This document shows, one piece after another, positions 24,580-32,110 of a stretch of DNA of 36,416 nt. Made by a program: the position numbers and the translations under genes. Source of the stretch: an uncultured Neglectibacter sp. (GTDB lineage: Bacteria; Bacillota; Clostridia; Oscillospirales; Acutalibacteraceae); assembly GCA_904391645.1 (NCBI GenBank), contig CAJFMJ010000005.1:1-36416 (forward strand). Direction: 5' to 3'. How positions within the stretch are numbered: the stretch's first letter is position 1; the number at the start of each line of letters is the position of its first letter. The notes below the pieces were generated by a model. That model did no database searches and was not told where the DNA came from. It was given only the letters and a program-made list of their open reading frames with translations.

Positions 24580-25986
24580 TTATGGATTGGCTGTGGCGTG
24601 TTTTTTCACCTCTTTGTCTTTGGCAAGGTCAGCCACGCCGCGGATCTTTTTCACCCATTTCCCGCTGCGAAGCCGGAACACACACCACACAGCCTTGATG
24701 ATCTGGTCGGAATACAGGAACACGAACACCCAGAAAGCGGGCAGGTGCAGCACCAGCCCTGCCAAAGCCCCCAGAGGGATGGCAATGCACCACATGGTGA
24801 TGGTGTCAGCCAGGAAGAGGAACCGGGTGTCGCCGCCTCCACGAAGCACACCTTTTGTCAAGATGGAGTTGGTGGAGCGGAAGATGATGATGATACTGAT
24901 GGCGTCCATCAGCTGCTCTGCAATGAGCTTGGTGTCCGCCGTGATGTTGTAGGCATTGATCACAGGGGTGCGGATCAGGAAGGTGATGCCGCCGGCCAGG
25001 GCGCCGATCACAAGGCCCAGGATCAGGAATGTATACCCCTGGCGTTTGACCTTTGCCTGTTCGCCCTCGCCCAGGGTCTTGCCAATGATAAAGCAGCCGG
25101 AGTAGGACAAGCCGGTGATAAAGATGGTGCTGATACGCTGCACCACCACCGTGATGGCGTTGGCCGACACAAAGGAGGAACCGATGTGCCCCATAATGAC
25201 CGCCAACACATTGTCCCCCACGCCCAGCAAGCCGTCACTGAGCATCACAGGCACGCTCACCCGCAAAAACTCCCCCACCATGTCCCGGCAGGGCGAGAGC
25301 AAATCCTTCACCCGGTAGCGCACCCGCTGGTCCACCACCCAGAAATAGCCGCAGATCACAGCAGTTTCCACGATACGGGCGATGACCGTGCCCAAAGCCG
25401 CGCCGGCCACCCCCATGCGGGGTGCGCCGAATTTACCAAAGATGAAGATGTAGTTGCCCCCAATGTTGATGAGGAAAGCGCTGATGGATGCAATAAAAGG
25501 GATGTGGGTCAAGCCCACGCTGCGCATGATGTTGGTTGCCACCGTAGACAGCCCAGTGAGCAGGAAGGTAATGGTGGACCACCGCAGATAGATGGCGCCT
25601 TCCAGGATGACTTCCGTTTCTTTGGAATACAGGGACATGATCTGTTCCGGGACGGCAATGTTCACCACGGTGAACAAAAGCGCCAGCAAAATGCCAAACC
25701 GCATGGCCACGGTGATCACTTTTTTCAGGGACACGAAATCACGGGCGCCCCAAAAGCGGGAGGTCAGCACCGAGGACCCCATGCTGATCCCCATGCACAA
25801 GAACATGAACAACGAGATGAAGTGGTTGGCCAAAGACGAGGCGGAAAGGGCGGTTTCGCCCAGCTGCCCCAGCATGATGGTGTCCACCAGGTTTACGCCG
25901 GTGGTGATGATGCTTTGCAGCGCCACCGGCAGCGCGATCTTCGCCAGGTCCTTGTAAAAGGCCCCGTCGGTTTCAAAATACTTCAC
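24580..25986 (-). CDS. MATE family efflux transporter
   Basis: A 468-residue integral membrane protein with about 12 hydrophobic helices in two repeated halves. Recognisable family segments are LPVALQSIITTGVNLVDTIM, LGETALSASSLANH, GISMGSSVLTSRFWGARD and GVLRGGGDTRFLFLADT. MATE proteins export cationic drugs or metabolites using Na+ or H+. The GTG at 25986 is chosen as start because AAGGGGAG lies 6 nt upstream. An in-frame GTG at 26043 would coincide with the transcription start of the promoter at 26051-26079. First gene of a two-gene operon. Confidence 0.93.
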   Translation of the reverse strand: MKYFETDGAFYKDLAKIALPVALQSIITTGVNLVDTIMLGQLGETALSASSLANHFISLFMFLCMGISMGSSVLTSRFWGARDFVSLKKVITVAMRFGILLALLFTVVNIAVPEQIMSLYSKETEVILEGAIYLRWSTITFLLTGLSTVATNIMRSVGLTHIPFIASISAFLINIGGNYIFIFGKFGAPRMGVAGAALGTVIARIVETAVICGYFWVVDQRVRYRVKDLLSPCRDMVGEFLRVSVPVMLSDGLLGVGDNVLAVIMGHIGSSFVSANAITVVVQRISTIFITGLSYSGCFIIGKTLGEGEQAKVKRQGYTFLILGLVIGALAGGITFLIRTPVINAYNITADTKLIAEQLMDAISIIIIFRSTNSILTKGVLRGGGDTRFLFLADTITMWCIAIPLGALAGLVLHLPAFWVFVFLYSDQIIKAVWCVFRLRSGKWVKKIRGVADLAKDKEVKKHATANP

Positions 25987-26050
25987 AACAAACTCCCCTT
26001 TTGCGGCCCTCTCCCCGGGCCAAATTTTAGTTGCAAATAACACTTTTAAT

Positions 26051-26079
26051 AGTATATCATCTCATACAGTACATTGCAA
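26051..26079 (-). promoter_or_regulatory. Promoter of the MATE/hydrolase operon
   Basis: On the - strand TTGCAA (26074-26079), 17 bp, TATACT (26051-26056). Start near 26044, giving a leader of about 58 nt. Confidence 0.72.
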
Positions 26080-26158
26080 GGCATCATGAGGTTTTTCGCC
26101 TATTTCCCACCGATCTTTTCCCAGAACAGGAAGCCCCTCCGGCTGCCTGGGCAGCCTA

Positions 26159-26187
26159 TTGACGAGCGGCCGTTTTTTTGCTAGTAT
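26159..26187 (+). promoter_or_regulatory. Promoter of the alpha-glucosidase gene
   Basis: TTGACG (26159-26164), 17 bp, TAGTAT (26182-26187). Start near 26194; AAGGAG precedes the ATG at 26244. Confidence 0.6.
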
Positions 26188-26243
26188 GGGGCTGAAAAGC
26201 ATGGCGCCCCACGGCTGGCGCCTCACAGGAAGGAGCGCACCCC

Positions 26244-27911
26244 ATGGAACAAAAATGGTGGCAAAAAGAGATCATTTATCAAATATACCCCAAAAGCTTT
26301 CGGGACAGTAACGGCGACGGCATTGGGGATCTTCCGGGCATTGTACAAAAGCTGCCCTATCTGAAAGACCTGGGTGTGACCATGCTGTGGCTGTGCCCCA
26401 TTTACCAGTCCCCCATGGACGACAACGGCTATGATGTGTCCGATTACCAAGCGCTGGCCCCGGAGTTCGGCACCATGGAGGACCTGGAGCTGCTGATCCA
26501 AGAAGCTGGGAAACTGGGCATCCGCATCTTGCTGGACCTGGTGATCAACCACACCTCCGACGAGCACGCCTGGTTCCAGCAGGCTTTGGCCAACCCGCAA
26601 AGCCCCTACCACGACTATTACATTTTCAAGTCCGGCAAGCAGCCCCCCAACAACTGGCGGTCCGTCTTTGGGGGCAGTGTGTGGGAAAAGGTCCCCGGCC
26701 GGGATGAGTATTACTTCCACGCTTTCGGCAAAAAGCAGCCCGACCTCAACTGGGAAAACCCCGCCCTGCGCCAAGAGCTGTACCACATGGTCAACTGGTG
26801 GCTGAACAAGGGCATTGCCGGCTTCCGGGTGGACGCCATCAACTTTATCAAGAAAGACCAGACCTGGGCCAGCCGGGAGCCCGACGGCCCCGACGGCATG
26901 GTGGACTGCACCAAGACCAGCCGCAACCAGCCGGGGATGGGGGCCTTCCTGGAAGAGCTGGGCCGGGAAACCTTCCAAAAGCACGACTGCGTCACCGTGG
27001 CCGAAGCCGCCGGCGTGGACTATGAGGATCTGGAGGCGTTTATCGGGGAACATGGCTACTTCTCCATGATCTTCGACTTCCACTACTCCGACCTGGACGT
27101 GGGCCCCAGCGGCAAGTGGTTTGACAAAGCCCCCTGGACCCTCCCGGAGCTGGGGCACCTGATCCTTCACAGCCAGACCTCCCTGCAAAAGTGGGGGTGG
27201 GCAGCCAACTTCATGGAGAACCACGACCAACCCCGGGCCACCACCAAATTCCTGGGGGCAGCCCAGGAAAATCAGGACGCTGTAAAGACCCTGGGCGCCC
27301 TGCACTTCTTCCTGCGGGGGACGCCTTTCATCTACCAGGGGCAGGAGCTGGGCATGGTCAATTTCCAGCGCAGTTCCATCGACCAATTCAATGACCTCTC
27401 CAGCATTGACCAGTATCAGCGAGCCATAGAAGAGGGCCTGAGCCAAGAAGAAGCCCTGAAAGCTGTGAACCGCCGCAGCCGGGACAACGCCCGCACCCCC
27501 TTTCCCTGGACTGGGGAACAGTACGGCGGGTTCTCCCAGGCAAAGCCCTGGCTGGAGATGACCCAGGAGTACCCTGCCATCAACGCCCAAGAGCAGCAGG
27601 CCCGGAAGGACAGCGTCCTCCAGTTCTACAAGGACATGATCACCTTCCGCCAGAACGGCCCCTGCAGCCAGGCCCTGATCTGGGGCAGTATCGCCCCGGT
27701 GGAGTCCTCCCCCAACGTGATCGCCTACTGCCGGGAAACAGAGGGCCAGCGGATCTGGTGCTGGTTCAACCTGGGGGACACCCCTGCCCAAGAGCCCTTA
27801 CCGGCCTCTTCCCTGAAGCCTGTTTGGGGCAATGTGGACACGGCCACCCTTGGGGACGGCACCCTGACCCTGCCCCCCTACCAGTTCCTCCTGCTAGAGG
27901 AAACCCTCTGA
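26244..27911 (+). CDS. GH13 alpha-glucosidase (oligo-1,6-glucosidase/maltase subfamily)
   Basis: Hydrolyses alpha-glucosidic bonds at the non-reducing end of short oligosaccharides in the cytoplasm. The 555-residue protein carries the subfamily tag QPDLN (in KKQPDLNWENP), nucleophile Asp197 in GFRVDAINF, acid/base Glu254 in TVAEAAG and transition-state Asp328 in ENHDQPR. WWQKEIIYQIYPKSF and DNGYDVSDY are classic for the group. The residue after the nucleophile is Ala, which in this group is associated with alpha-1,4 rather than alpha-1,6 preference (Val), so a maltase-like enzyme is favoured. Monocistronic, with promoter 26159-26187 and terminator 27943-27981. Trehalose-6-phosphate hydrolase and dextran glucosidase are alternatives. 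Confidence 0.92.
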   Translation: MEQKWWQKEIIYQIYPKSFRDSNGDGIGDLPGIVQKLPYLKDLGVTMLWLCPIYQSPMDDNGYDVSDYQALAPEFGTMEDLELLIQEAGKLGIRILLDLVINHTSDEHAWFQQALANPQSPYHDYYIFKSGKQPPNNWRSVFGGSVWEKVPGRDEYYFHAFGKKQPDLNWENPALRQELYHMVNWWLNKGIAGFRVDAINFIKKDQTWASREPDGPDGMVDCTKTSRNQPGMGAFLEELGRETFQKHDCVTVAEAAGVDYEDLEAFIGEHGYFSMIFDFHYSDLDVGPSGKWFDKAPWTLPELGHLILHSQTSLQKWGWAANFMENHDQPRATTKFLGAAQENQDAVKTLGALHFFLRGTPFIYQGQELGMVNFQRSSIDQFNDLSSIDQYQRAIEEGLSQEEALKAVNRRSRDNARTPFPWTGEQYGGFSQAKPWLEMTQEYPAINAQEQQARKDSVLQFYKDMITFRQNGPCSQALIWGSIAPVESSPNVIAYCRETEGQRIWCWFNLGDTPAQEPLPASSLKPVWGNVDTATLGDGTLTLPPYQFLLLEETL

Positions 27912-27942
27912 CGGGAACAGCCAAAGCGCCTTTCAAACAGCA

Positions 27943-27981
27943 AAACGCCCCTGCTGGGAGCTCCCAGCAAGGGCGTTTTTT
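27943..27981. terminator. Bidirectional terminator between the convergent glucosidase and RidA genes
   Basis: A 17-nt arm AACGCCCCTGCTGGGAG meets CTCCCAGCAAGGGCGTT with one mismatch, then TTTT on the + strand. AAAA before the stem gives a T-run for the - strand too. Confidence 0.88.
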
Positions 27982-28066
27982 GGGTGCAGGAGCACTCCGC
28001 TTTCCGCCGGGGCACTCCTGTTTTCTGGTTTGCGGGCTTTTTGGAAGAAGCCCTGTTGAGTGGAGA

Positions 28067-28534
28067 TCAGCCTTCCTCCACTTCGAAGAGGGCCTCGGTT
28101 TCCACAGGCATATTCAGGGGCAGGGCGCTGACGCCCACCGCGGAGCGGCTGGGGGTACCCACCTCTTCGCCAAACAGCTGGATCAGCAGCTCGGTGCCGC
28201 CGTTGGCCACCTGGGGCTGGGCGTAGAAATCGGGGGCAGAGGCCACAAAGCAGGTGACTTTCACCACGTTCTTCACCTTGTCCAGGTCGCCGATCTCCCG
28301 CTTCAAAACAGCCAGCACATTGAGCATGGAGTTCTTGGCGTACTCATAGCCCTGCTCGGCGGTGACATTCACACCCAGGCAGCCGGTGATGGGCTCCCCA
28401 ATGGAGGGGCCGCAGCCAGAGATGAAGTACAGGTTGCCGCCAAACTTTTTGGCCGGGGCGTAAGAACCAGCTTTCCCGGGAGGGGTAGGCAGGCTCAGGC
28501 CCAGCTCTTGCAGACGTTCTTCGATCTTGCTCAT
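28067..28534 (-). CDS. RidA family protein (enamine/imine deaminase, YjgF/YER057c/UK114)
   Basis: A 155-residue member of the RidA superfamily. RidA enzymes hydrolyse reactive enamines and imines made by PLP enzymes from amino acids. Visible are an N-terminal LGLSLPTPPGKAGSYAPAKK block, FISGCGP and the conserved Arg in TPSRSAVGV followed by ALPLNMPVETEALFEV. The segment carries the Arg that binds the keto acid in active RidA, but it is longer than E. coli RidA (~128) and belongs to a longer subgroup. AAGGAAAG lies before the ATG. Its own promoter (28575-28603) sits ~45 bp upstream, so it is separate from the ligase gene behind it. Confidence 0.9.
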   Translation of the reverse strand: MSKIEERLQELGLSLPTPPGKAGSYAPAKKFGGNLYFISGCGPSIGEPITGCLGVNVTAEQGYEYAKNSMLNVLAVLKREIGDLDKVKNVVKVTCFVASAPDFYAQPQVANGGTELLIQLFGEEVGTPSRSAVGVSALPLNMPVETEALFEVEEG

Positions 28535-28574
28535 GGTGATCTTCCTTTCCTTGGGTTCGAAATCTTATAGGAAT

Positions 28575-28603
28575 AGTATACCACGACAGGGGCGTTCCCT
28601 CAA
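28575..28603 (-). promoter_or_regulatory. Extended -10 promoter of the RidA gene
   Basis: On the - strand TTGAGG (28598-28603), 17 bp, TGG then TATACT (28575-28580). Start near 28568. Confidence 0.68.
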
Positions 28604-28625
28604 TCTCTTTTTAGCCAAGGGGTGC

Positions 28626-28658
28626 AAAAAAGCCCGCTGTTTCCACAGCAGGCTTTTT
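28626..28658 (-). terminator. Terminator of the HTH-cupin-ligase gene
   Basis: On the - strand AAGCCTGCTGT, a short loop, ACAGCGGGCTT, then TTTT. It begins ~13 bp after the stop at 28671. Confidence 0.88.
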
Positions 28659-28670
28659 CCTCGAAACTGG

Positions 28671-30965
28671 TCAGCCCTTCAGCTCTACCCGGCGGATCTT
28701 GCCGGAGATGGTCTTGGGCAGGCTCTCCCGGAACTCCACAATGCGGGGGTACTTGTAGGGAGCCGTATTCTTTTTCACGTAGTTCTGGATCTCTTTCTTC
28801 AGCTCGTCGGTGCCTTCGGTGCCCTTGGTCAGCACGATGATGGCCTTGACCACCTGGCCGCGGACCGGGTCGGGGGCGCTGGTGACGGCGCATTCCAACA
28901 CGTAGGGCAGTTCCATGATGACGCTCTCGATCTCGAAAGGCCCGATGCGGTAGCCGGAGGATTTGATCACGTCGTCGGTGCGGCCCACATACCAGAAGTA
29001 GCCGTCCTCATCCTTCCAGGCGGTGTCACCGGTGTGGTAGACCCCTTCGTCCCAGGCTTCCTTGGTCTTTTCCTCGTCCCGATAATAACCCATGAACAGG
29101 CCGCAGGGGGTACCCTTTGTTGTGCGCACCACGATCTCGCCGGTTTCACCCACAGGGGCAGGGGTGCCGTCGGGCAGGATGATATCCACGTCGTACAAGG
29201 GGCTGGGCACGCCCATGGAGCCGGTCTTGGGCACAGTGCCCACGGGGTTGTACACCGTGAGGGTGGTTTCGGTCTGGCCGAAGCCTTCCATCAGGGACAG
29301 GCCGGTGGCCCGCTTCCACTGTTCATACACCTCGGGGTTCAGGGCCTCGCCGGCAGTGGTGGAGTACTCAATGGAGGACAGGTCATATTTGGAGAGGTCC
29401 TCCTTGATGAAGAACCGGTACATGGTGGGCGGCGCGCAGAAGGTGGTGATGTGGTACTTCTGGAACATGGGCAGGATGTCGTGGGCGTCGAACTTGTCAA
29501 AATCGTAGGTGAAGATGGCTGCCTCGTTCATCCACTGGCCGTAGTACTTGCCCCACAAGGCCTTGCCCCAGCCGGTATCGGAGATGGTGAAGTGCAGCCC
29601 TTCGGGGTTCACGTTGTGCCAATACTTGGCAGTGATGTAGTGGCCCAGGGCGTACTTGTAGTTGTGCTCGGCAATCTTGGGATAGCCGGTGGTGCCGGAG
29701 GTGAAGAACATCAGCATGGGGTCGCTGCCGCAGGGGGCATCGGGCTTGCGCTCATAGGTGTCGGGGAACGCTTCCACTTCCTTGTCGAAGTCGTGCCAGC
29801 CCAGGCGGTTTTTGCCCACCATGATCTTCACTTCCACACTGGGGCAGTTCTGGGCGGCCTTTTCGGCCTCGTCGGCCACCTGGCCGTCAGCGGTGCACAG
29901 GATGGCTTTCACTCCCGCCGCTTTAAAGCGGTAGTCGAAGTCGTGTTCCATCAGCAGGTTGGTGGCGGGGATGATGATGGCGCCCATTTTATGCAGGGCG
30001 GTGATGACCAGCCAGAACTGGTAGTGGCGCTTCAAGACCACCATCACCCGGTCGCCCCGCTTGATGCCCAGGCTCTCCAGGTAGTTGGCCGTCTGGGAGG
30101 ACAGCCGGCTGATATCCGAGAAGGTGAAGCGGCGCTCGGTCTTGTTGCTGGACACATGGAGCATGGCAAGCTTGTCAGGGGATTTCTCCGCCAGCTTGTC
30201 CACAATGTCAAAGGCAAAGTTGAACTTCTCCTCGTTTGTAAACTGGATGCCGTTCAAGATGCCGTTTTCGTCCAGGGTGGTCTTCACAAAGGGGGAGGAA
30301 ACCGTTTCCCGCTCCTGGCGGGCCAGCTTCTGGTCGATGAGCTTCTGGAAGCGGTCCTGTTCCGGGGCAAACTCCTCGCTGCCCTTGAGCACAATGGCGT
30401 AGATCTGGCACTCTTCCCCGCCGGTGGCGATCATGCCGTGGGGGGTGGCAGAGTTGTAGTAGATGGAATCCCCTGCGTGGAGGGTTTCAATGTGGCTGCC
30501 CACCTGCATTTTCATGGTGCCCTTGATGACGATGTCAAACTCCTGGCCCGCGTGGGTGGAGAGCTTGATGGCCACGTTCTGCTGACTCTCCTCATAGGGC
30601 ATGGTGACAAAGAAAGGCTCGGCGGTCTTGTTTTTAAACAAGGGGGCCATATTCAGGTATTTAAAGCCCTGGCGCCGGGTGATGGGCAGGCCGTCGCCCC
30701 TGCGGTTGACGGTGTAGGTGGACAGGGTGGGGGAAACGCCTTTGATCAGGTCAGTGGGGTCAATGCCAAAGCGCTGGGCGCACTTATAGATGAAGGTGAA
30801 GCTGAAATCCTTCTCCCCTGCTTCGCACTGTTCATACTCCTCCCGGCTCACCCCGGTGCATTTGGCCATTTCATCCAGGGAAAGGCCGGTGATCTCCCGC
30901 ATGGTGCGGATGCGTTCCGCCACCTCGGCGAGCTGTGTTTTCAGATCTGTTTTTTCCATATCCAT
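28671..30965 (-). CDS. AMP-binding acyl-CoA synthetase-like protein with N-terminal XRE helix-turn-helix and cupin domains
   Basis: A 764-residue three-part protein. Residues ~10-75 are an XRE/Cro-type HTH (IRTMREITGLSLDEMAKCTG). Residues ~115-195 are a cupin-2-like small-molecule-sensing barrel (His138, Glu142, His176 in STHAGQEF and TPHG). Residues ~245-764 are a full ANL-family adenylating enzyme: P-loop TSGTTGYPK (422-430), TAGEAL, GFGQTETT (561-568), YHTGD, GRTDDVIKSSGYRIGPFE and catalytic Lys756 in ISGKIRR. It resembles medium-chain or aryl acyl-CoA synthetases, which activate a carboxylate with ATP and CoA. HTH plus cupin normally make a stand-alone regulator, so this is a regulator-enzyme fusion. 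AAAGGGGA precedes the ATG. A T-box riboswitch lies 60 nt upstream. Confidence 0.93.
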   Translation of the reverse strand: MDMEKTDLKTQLAEVAERIRTMREITGLSLDEMAKCTGVSREEYEQCEAGEKDFSFTFIYKCAQRFGIDPTDLIKGVSPTLSTYTVNRRGDGLPITRRQGFKYLNMAPLFKNKTAEPFFVTMPYEESQQNVAIKLSTHAGQEFDIVIKGTMKMQVGSHIETLHAGDSIYYNSATPHGMIATGGEECQIYAIVLKGSEEFAPEQDRFQKLIDQKLARQERETVSSPFVKTTLDENGILNGIQFTNEEKFNFAFDIVDKLAEKSPDKLAMLHVSSNKTERRFTFSDISRLSSQTANYLESLGIKRGDRVMVVLKRHYQFWLVITALHKMGAIIIPATNLLMEHDFDYRFKAAGVKAILCTADGQVADEAEKAAQNCPSVEVKIMVGKNRLGWHDFDKEVEAFPDTYERKPDAPCGSDPMLMFFTSGTTGYPKIAEHNYKYALGHYITAKYWHNVNPEGLHFTISDTGWGKALWGKYYGQWMNEAAIFTYDFDKFDAHDILPMFQKYHITTFCAPPTMYRFFIKEDLSKYDLSSIEYSTTAGEALNPEVYEQWKRATGLSLMEGFGQTETTLTVYNPVGTVPKTGSMGVPSPLYDVDIILPDGTPAPVGETGEIVVRTTKGTPCGLFMGYYRDEEKTKEAWDEGVYHTGDTAWKDEDGYFWYVGRTDDVIKSSGYRIGPFEIESVIMELPYVLECAVTSAPDPVRGQVVKAIIVLTKGTEGTDELKKEIQNYVKKNTAPYKYPRIVEFRESLPKTISGKIRRVELKG

Positions 30966-31025
30966 GTTGTTTTCCCCTTTCCGCGCAAAACGCGCCTATT
31001 GGATCGGTGCTGGCCTTTGAACGCA

Positions 31026-31328
31026 AACAAAAAGCCCGCCTCAAAGAAATCTCCTTGAGACGGACTTAAAAATCCGCGGTACCACTCAACTTGCGCTTTC
31101 GCGCCACCTCATCGGGCTCCAGCAAGCCCTATGCACTAACGCAGCATACACGGGAAGCGCCTACTCTCCAGCAACACTGGGTTTGGGGCCTCCGGCTCAG
31201 AAGGGATGGGTCCTGGGGCGCCTTCCACCGGCTCGCAGCCACCGCCGGCTCTCTGCAGGAAGGACAGCTGGACCGTCTTCGTCGCAGCCTTTCTTCAGCT
31301 TTGAAAAAAGCTTTTTCAGTTGTGGTTC
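31026..31328 (-). ncRNA. T-box riboswitch (tRNA-sensing leader), probable UUC (Phe) specifier
   Basis: All on the - strand. The T-box core GAGTGGTACCGCGG is at 31087-31074. A terminator follows directly (AAGUCCGUCUCAA pairing with UUGAGGCGGGCUU, two GU pairs, then UUUUU). Stem I is clear: base GGCU/AGCC (31286-31289 with 31194-31197), specifier loop, GGUCC/GGACC (31270-31274 with 31209-31213), CCUUCC/GGAAGG, and an apical CCGGC/GCCGG loop (31228-31248). GAGAGUAGG and CGUUAGUG typical of clostridial T-boxes follow Stem I. UUC (31202-31200) directly before UGAGCC is the best specifier. The UGGU bulge fits a discriminator A, as in tRNA-Phe. AUC (Ile) or CCC (Pro) in the same loop cannot be excluded. 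Confidence 0.92.
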
Positions 31329-31334
31329 TTAAAC

Positions 31335-31363
31335 AGAGTACACCTATTTTCAAAAAGTGTCAA
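31335..31363 (-). promoter_or_regulatory. SigA promoter of the T-box/ligase transcript
   Basis: On the - strand perfect TTGACA (31358-31363), 17 bp, TACTCT (31335-31340). Start near 31328, immediately before the T-box leader. Confidence 0.75.
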
Positions 31364-31421
31364 GTGTTTTTTGAATTTTTCTGGATGGCCTCTTGCAAAA
31401 TAGCCTTCCCGGGGGCCCGGT

Positions 31422-31928
31422 TCACTGGGCCAGGGACACCATCCTCTTTGCCCACTCCCCGGCTTTCCGGAGGTCTTCCCCATCGGGATGGCTCAAAGCC
31501 CGGTCAAAGTTTTCCAGGCTGGCCTGGAGCTGGGCATCCCCCGGACGCTCTTTCAGAAGATTTTCGTACCGCTGCCGCACTGCCTGGGGCATTTTCCCCT
31601 GGCAGTAAAAAGCGCCCAGCAGCTGGTTGCTGGGGTCCACCGCCTCTTTCACCCGCTGGGACAGGGTGTCGTAATACACTTGCGAGCCCCCAAACCCTGC
31701 CGTGCCAAAATAGGCCAGCTTCTTCCCCTTCAGGGACTGGAGGTACTCCGTGATCCCCTGGTGACACATCCCTTTGTCCGTCCAGGAACCCACCAGGTAC
31801 AGGTCCGCTTCCACCGGTTTGGGGCCTCCCAACCAAACCACCTCCTGGCCGTCCAGCGCTTTTCCCATGGCCTCTGCCACCGCCTGGGTGTTCCCGGTCA
31901 TGCTTTGGTACACAATGGCAATTTTCAT
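31422..31928 (-). CDS. bilS: Flavodoxin family protein, BilS-like
   Basis: A 168-residue FMN-binding flavodoxin-fold protein. The phosphate-binding loop is YQSMTGNTQA (residues 8-17). Downstream blocks VGSWTDKGMC, AYFGTAGFGGSQ, YCQGKMPQAVRQRYE and NFDRALSHPD are those I associate with the BilS group, named for an accessory flavodoxin next to the gut bilirubin reductase BilR. Many members occur without BilR, and no bilR is in this window, so a bilirubin role is not established; a general electron carrier is as likely. The ATG at 31928 begins the flavodoxin fold and has AGGGA ~6 nt upstream; longer in-frame starts precede the promoter. It has its own promoter (31978-32006). Confidence 0.85.
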   Translation of the reverse strand: MKIAIVYQSMTGNTQAVAEAMGKALDGQEVVWLGGPKPVEADLYLVGSWTDKGMCHQGITEYLQSLKGKKLAYFGTAGFGGSQVYYDTLSQRVKEAVDPSNQLLGAFYCQGKMPQAVRQRYENLLKERPGDAQLQASLENFDRALSHPDGEDLRKAGEWAKRMVSLAQ

Positions 31929-31977
31929 ACTGTTCCCTGCCTTTCTCTCACAGGCCCGCACCTCTCTTGGTTCCTCC

Positions 31978-32006
31978 ATCATACAAGACCTTCCCCCAAA
32001 AAGCAA
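31978..32006 (-). promoter_or_regulatory. Promoter of the flavodoxin gene
   Basis: On the - strand TTGCTT (32001-32006), 17 bp, TATGAT (31978-31983). A GGCCAG-TTTT-CTGGCC hairpin (32074-32089) lies further upstream, after the Mrp gene. Confidence 0.6.
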
Positions 32007-32110
32007 GGCTTTCCCCAAAAAAGAAAAGCGCGGCGGATTCCAGCCGCAGCCGAAAGTCCTCCACACTTTTCAAGGCCAGTTTTCTGGCCGTTTTTCTGGG
32101 ATTTTCCCTT

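Noticed and set aside
28037-28058. Small GGGCTT/AAGCCC hairpin after the RidA gene as its terminator
   Set aside because: Weak 6-bp stem without a T-run; the bidirectional terminator at 27943-27981 is sufficient.
28527-31058. 843-codon open frame on the + strand
   Set aside because: Antisense to the HTH-cupin-ligase gene, crossing into the T-box leader. No start signals or recognisable domain.
31129-31353. 74-codon frame on the - strand
   Set aside because: It lies entirely inside the T-box leader and is explained by RNA structure.
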